Assembly (NCBI RefSeq): GCF_004337505.1
Contig: NZ_SJZI01000050.1
Coordinates: 230,833 to 294,832, forward strand
DNA length: 64,000 bases
Direction: 5' to 3'
DNA from: Flaviaestuariibacter flavus
GTDB lineage: Bacteria; Bacteroidota; Bacteroidia; Chitinophagales; Chitinophagaceae
Part shown: positions 61,044 to 64,000 of the stretch, piece after piece
Numbering within the stretch: the stretch's first letter is position 1
Layout of the letters: each line of letters begins with the position of its first letter
The notes under the pieces: generated by a model
What the model was told of the DNA's origin: nothing
Database searches by the model: none
What the model saw: only the letters and a program-made list of their open reading frames with translations
Position numbers and translations under genes: made by a program

Positions 61044-62069
61044 ATGAAAAAACTATTGGTATTCACAGGGGGGCTTCTGCTGCATGCGGCCGCATTCGGG
61101 CAGGACATCAACTTCTCCCAGTTCTACGAGATGCCCTTGCTCCGCAACCCCGCCCTTACCGGTACTTTCCGGGGCGATGTGCGGGTGGCCGCCGCCTACC
61201 GCAGCCAGTGGAACAGCGCCACGGCGGCATACAAGACGCAGGCCCTCGGCGCCGAGTCGAAGTTCGGCGTCAGCGTTAATTCCGACGACTATATGAGCTT
61301 CGGCATGCAGGTTACCAACGACGTTGCGGGCGACTCCAAAATGGGCAAGACGCAATTACTGCCGGTGCTGGCTTACCATAAGTCGATGAGCGCCGACCGC
61401 GATGCATACCTGTCGGTTGGCTTTATCGGCGGCATCGTGCAGCAACGCTTCGACCCGACGGGACTGCATTTCGACGACCAGTTTGTAAACGGTTCGTACA
61501 GCCCCGCCAATCCTACGCGGCAATCCTTTACCAACACCAATCTCATTTACTGGGATGCGGGTGTGGGCATCGCGTACAGCAGCGAGGCCGGAAGCGATGT
61601 GAGGTATTATGTCGGCGGCTCCTTCTATCACTTCAACCAGCCGCGCGTCGCCTTCAACCCGGCCAATGATGTGCGTCTCAACAGCAAGGTGTCGTTCAAC
61701 GCGGGGCTATCGGTGCCGACGAGCGAGTCGGACAACCTCGTTGTGTACGGCGATCTTTTTGTGCAGGGCGGTCATAGCCAGGCCCAGGGCGGCTTTATCT
61801 TCCGCCACGACCTGCGCTCCCTTGGCGACGAAGGCGAGACCGTAACCCTCGGCGCGGGCGCCATGTACCGCCTCAACGACGCGATCGCTCCCGTTATCAA
61901 GCTGGATTACTACCAATGGTCGATCGGTCTTTCGTATGATGCCACCGTGAGCAAGCTCAAGAGCGGCAACGGCGGTCAGGGCGGCTTCGAGCTCACGCTC
62001 AGCTACAAGAACTTCCTGAACATCCGGAACAGCTCGGCGGACAAGCTGCGTTGCCCGGTAAGCCTTTAG
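61044..62069 (+). CDS. PorP/SprF-family type IX secretion outer-membrane protein
   Basis: 341 residues, signal peptide ending AFGQ. The mature start DINFSQFYEMPLLRNPALTGTFRGDVRVAAAYRSQW is the hallmark of PorP/SprF, followed by alternating barrel strands (LPVLAYHKS, SVGFIGGIVQQRF, YYVGGSFYHFNQP). SprF-like proteins are needed for export or anchoring of a specific type B-CTD partner. It starts eight bases after the PKD protein, the normal pairing, so the two very likely work together. Confidence 0.93.
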   Translation: MKKLLVFTGGLLLHAAAFGQDINFSQFYEMPLLRNPALTGTFRGDVRVAAAYRSQWNSATAAYKTQALGAESKFGVSVNSDDYMSFGMQVTNDVAGDSKMGKTQLLPVLAYHKSMSADRDAYLSVGFIGGIVQQRFDPTGLHFDDQFVNGSYSPANPTRQSFTNTNLIYWDAGVGIAYSSEAGSDVRYYVGGSFYHFNQPRVAFNPANDVRLNSKVSFNAGLSVPTSESDNLVVYGDLFVQGGHSQAQGGFIFRHDLRSLGDEGETVTLGAGAMYRLNDAIAPVIKLDYYQWSIGLSYDATVSKLKSGNGGQGGFELTLSYKNFLNIRNSSADKLRCPVSL

Positions 62070-62093
62070 GCGTGAGCCGGAAATCGTAAACAG

Positions 62094-62123
62094 CCAAAGG
62101 CGTCGCTTAAGCGATGCCTTTGG
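62094..62123 (+). terminator. Hairpin after the PorP/SprF gene
   Basis: CCAAAGGCGTCGC-TTAA-GCGATGCCTTTGG, 13-bp stem with one G-T pair but no T tract. It abuts the next inverted repeat. Confidence 0.5.
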
Positions 62124-62124
62124 C

Positions 62125-62260
62125 GTCATTGCGGGCGAAGCGAAGCAAACTCCTGATTTACGCAGGGTGTTCACAGCCGCAGGGACCTTTTGCATTGAGA
62201 CACTTTCGGCCAGGACCCGTATCAAGGTCAGGGAGTTTGCTTCGCTTCGCTCGCAATGAC
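62125..62260. repeat. 29-bp inverted repeat (GTCATTGCG...GCAAACTCC) with 78-base spacer
   Basis: Left arm 62125-62153 and right arm 62232-62260 are reverse complements at 28 of 29 positions. The GTCATTGCGAGCGAAGCGAAGCA-type core is a palindromic repeat seen in many bacterial genomes. The spacer has no coding frame, so this is a REP/MITE-like element. Confidence 0.75.
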
Positions 62261-62314
62261 AGCTTCGCTGTCGCTTCGCACGCCAGCATAGCATTCCCGT
62301 TTCCCGTTTCACGA

Positions 62315-62322
62315 TACATTTG
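62315..62322 (+). promoter_or_regulatory. -7 element (TACATTTG), leaderless transcript likely
   Basis: Exact TAnnTTTG match, four bases before the ATG at 62327. Confidence 0.55.
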
Positions 62323-62326
62323 CGCC

Positions 62327-62551
62327 ATGCAGGAGTATATCATCGATGTGACGCAGGTGGAAGAATGGCAAACGATCCGCGATACGGATGCGTTGGAGCG
62401 CATCTTCCAGCGCGCCAAAAGCACGATTGTGAACGGGGAGCGGGTGATACTGTTGCGCAGCGACCGCGAGGGGCGCAGGAATGCATTCGATGAATTTTCC
62501 ACCCTCGACGACCTGGAGCGCTATCGCGAATCGGTTTTCCGCTACCTGTAA
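62327..62551 (+). CDS. Small hypothetical protein
   Basis: 74 residues from ATG 62327, no signal peptide. Begins MQEYIIDVTQVEEWQTIRDT. A predicted helix (ALERIFQRAKSTI), a beta hairpin (VNGERVILLRSDREG) and a C-terminal helix follow. The acidic and basic residues are evenly spread. The promoter placement and protein-like composition support it as a gene. Function unknown. Confidence 0.7.
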   Translation: MQEYIIDVTQVEEWQTIRDTDALERIFQRAKSTIVNGERVILLRSDREGRRNAFDEFSTLDDLERYRESVFRYL

Positions 62552-62702
62552 AATCTCCTGAGCTCATCCCCATTACCGGCAGGACAACGCTTTCGGGCGG
62601 TCCATCCCACAATCCGGTGGATCCATCCCGGAAGGCCGGCCCGTTCCGGTGAAAAAGAACACATTTGTGTAACGCCGCTACTGACCACGGCGTCCCACAA
62701 TC

Positions 62703-63974
62703 ATGCAATCCCTGCTTCGCCCCGAATGGAGCCGCAAGATGCGGTTCTTCTCCTTTGTGTCGATGGTGCTGCTGGTGTTCGTGCACGGCTACGACCTGAA
62801 CGACCGTTACCTGCAGCCCTTCACCTTTGTGCAGGAGAAGATGACGGTGACCACGTTCTTCGAGTACCTCACCGCTAATGGTCTTTTCCGTTTCCGCATC
62901 CCGATGCTTTTTGCTATTTCAGGTTACCTGCTTGCCCTGGGCGACAGCAAAGGCTACTGGCGTATCATCGGGAAGCGCTTCCGCACACTGGCCATTCCGC
63001 TGCTGCTCTGGGCGGCGCTCGGCGCACTCATCGCCTATGGCCTTTTTCACTGGTCCTTCACCCACCAGTCGGTCAGCAACATCCACATGCAGCCAACCAA
63101 TAAGAACTGGAACCAGTTCGGCTGGCGCGAATGGCGCGATACGATCCTGAGCACCAATGTGAGCTACCAGCTCTGGTTTCTCCGGAGTCTCTTTATCCTC
63201 AACCTGGTCTACCCGGTGCTTCGCTGGCTGTCGCTGAAAGCCAGCGCCGCCTGGTTTTCGTATGTCACCTTGCTGTGGGTCTTCACACCGGTGGGCATGC
63301 TCAACCTCGCCGGTGAGATCGCCGGGCCGGGTACACCGCTGGGACAGGCCTTGTTCCGGCTCCACGGCCCCTGGGAGATCCTGCTCGATAGCGAAGGACT
63401 CCTTCCTTTCTGCCTCGGCATCTGGCTGTGCAAGCGCGGCAAGGACCTTTCGAAGACACCACGCTGGTTCTCGATGCCCGTTTTCGGATGCCTTTTCGTT
63501 GGACTGGCGGTAACCAAAACGATCCTGGCCTTCTACGGCGATTTCCGCAACCCCTTCGCGATCGGAGCGCCGATCTGGCTGCTGCACAAGGTGGTGGTGG
63601 CCTCCGGGATGCTGGTCGCCTGGTTTGGCGCCGACCGCCTCGCCGCCTGGTGCCTGCAGCGCCGCTGGTTCCGCCACGCCTCCGACCAGTCGTTTATGAT
63701 CTATGCCCTGCATGTGCCGCTGATCACCTATATGATCGACCCGGTGCATCGACTCCTGCAAGGCTTCCGGTATTACCGGCTTGCTACGTACCTGTTATTG
63801 CCCTCGGTGATCATACTGGCCGCGATCGCGCTGGGCGCACTGCTGAAGCAGCTGGCACCCCCGGTGTTCGGCATCCTTACCGGCAACCGCGGGCTCAAGC
63901 CCCTGCCGGTGCCGCCTGCAGCCGAAGACGGGCAGGTGCGGGTATTGGCACCGGTGACGCCTGTTGGTCAGTAG
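62703..63974 (+). CDS. Acyltransferase 3 family integral membrane protein
   Basis: 423 residues with about ten membrane segments. MRFFSFVSMVLLVFVHGYDL carries the conserved His of TM1 (usually R..A...VV..H). FRFRIPMLFAISGYLLAL is the second signature (FF.SGF-like). GKRFRTLAIPLLLW holds the conserved Arg. These proteins move acyl groups onto extracytoplasmic carbohydrates or lipids. The acceptor is unknown. The Pro/Val-rich tail (about 40 residues) is cytoplasmic or periplasmic. No neighbouring glycan genes are in the window. Confidence 0.88.
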   Translation: MQSLLRPEWSRKMRFFSFVSMVLLVFVHGYDLNDRYLQPFTFVQEKMTVTTFFEYLTANGLFRFRIPMLFAISGYLLALGDSKGYWRIIGKRFRTLAIPLLLWAALGALIAYGLFHWSFTHQSVSNIHMQPTNKNWNQFGWREWRDTILSTNVSYQLWFLRSLFILNLVYPVLRWLSLKASAAWFSYVTLLWVFTPVGMLNLAGEIAGPGTPLGQALFRLHGPWEILLDSEGLLPFCLGIWLCKRGKDLSKTPRWFSMPVFGCLFVGLAVTKTILAFYGDFRNPFAIGAPIWLLHKVVVASGMLVAWFGADRLAAWCLQRRWFRHASDQSFMIYALHVPLITYMIDPVHRLLQGFRYYRLATYLLLPSVIILAAIALGALLKQLAPPVFGILTGNRGLKPLPVPPAAEDGQVRVLAPVTPVGQ

Positions 63975-64000
63975 CCGATCAATTGATATAAAAAAAGGAG

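Overview
The window is GC-rich DNA from the chromosome of a Bacteroidota bacterium, most likely Chitinophagaceae-like. The reasons are C-terminal sorting domains of the type IX secretion system (type A on a subtilase, type B on a 2216-residue PKD protein followed by PorP/SprF), an Oar-like TonB receptor, a DUF4407 protein, CKK-type lipoproteins, and many promoters with the Bacteroidota -7 element TAnnTTTG. I see no rRNA, tRNA, insertion sequence, prophage or CRISPR array.

Layout. 1-9.8 kb: a truncated lipoprotein, a DnaQ/GIY-YIG nuclease, a stand-alone RlmK-type rRNA methyltransferase, two tandem M57 (HEIGH) lipoprotein metallopeptidases, a secreted S8 protease, malate dehydrogenase and a thioredoxin-like protein. 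9.8-13.1 kb: an outer-membrane barrel protein with a kinase-like motif in its periplasmic half, and an EF-P whose modification loop carries Arg32 instead of lysine. 13.2-19.0 kb: what looks like a chaperone-usher-like surface-fibre locus. It has an usher-like barrel protein, a one-domain pilin-like subunit, a small secreted protein and a two-domain tip-like subunit, divergent from a PapD-like chaperone. 19-24.5 kb: accB-accC, a small charged secreted protein, and a DtxR/MntR-type repressor divergent from a TonB receptor with a candidate operator between them.

24.5-34.6 kb is rich in amide-bond enzymes: two ATP-grasp-like proteins, a class I glutamine amidotransferase, a YbdK-type GCS2 ligase, an esterase, a secreted amidase-amidohydrolase pair and a proline-iminopeptidase-like lipoprotein. 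It could make and process an unknown peptide-like metabolite. 35-46.5 kb: ribBA, the Oar-like receptor, an operon of two small barrels around a glycerophosphodiesterase lipoprotein, an esterase, an Nramp-UspA fusion and an orphan lipoprotein. 46.6-54.2 kb: a GT35 protein lacking the PLP lysine, ispH, a GH13 enzyme, a DUF4407 membrane protein and dgt. 54.4-64 kb: the PKD/T9SS protein with PorP/SprF, a small conserved-looking protein and an acyltransferase 3.

Across the window a family of intergenic elements recurs: short tandem arrays with an exact 7- or 8-bp period, four of them paired with an inverted array of the same word. The word differs between loci while the two arms match within each locus. 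I do not recognise this as a named repeat family. The fibre locus, these arrays and the amide-bond cluster are the three leads I would follow first.
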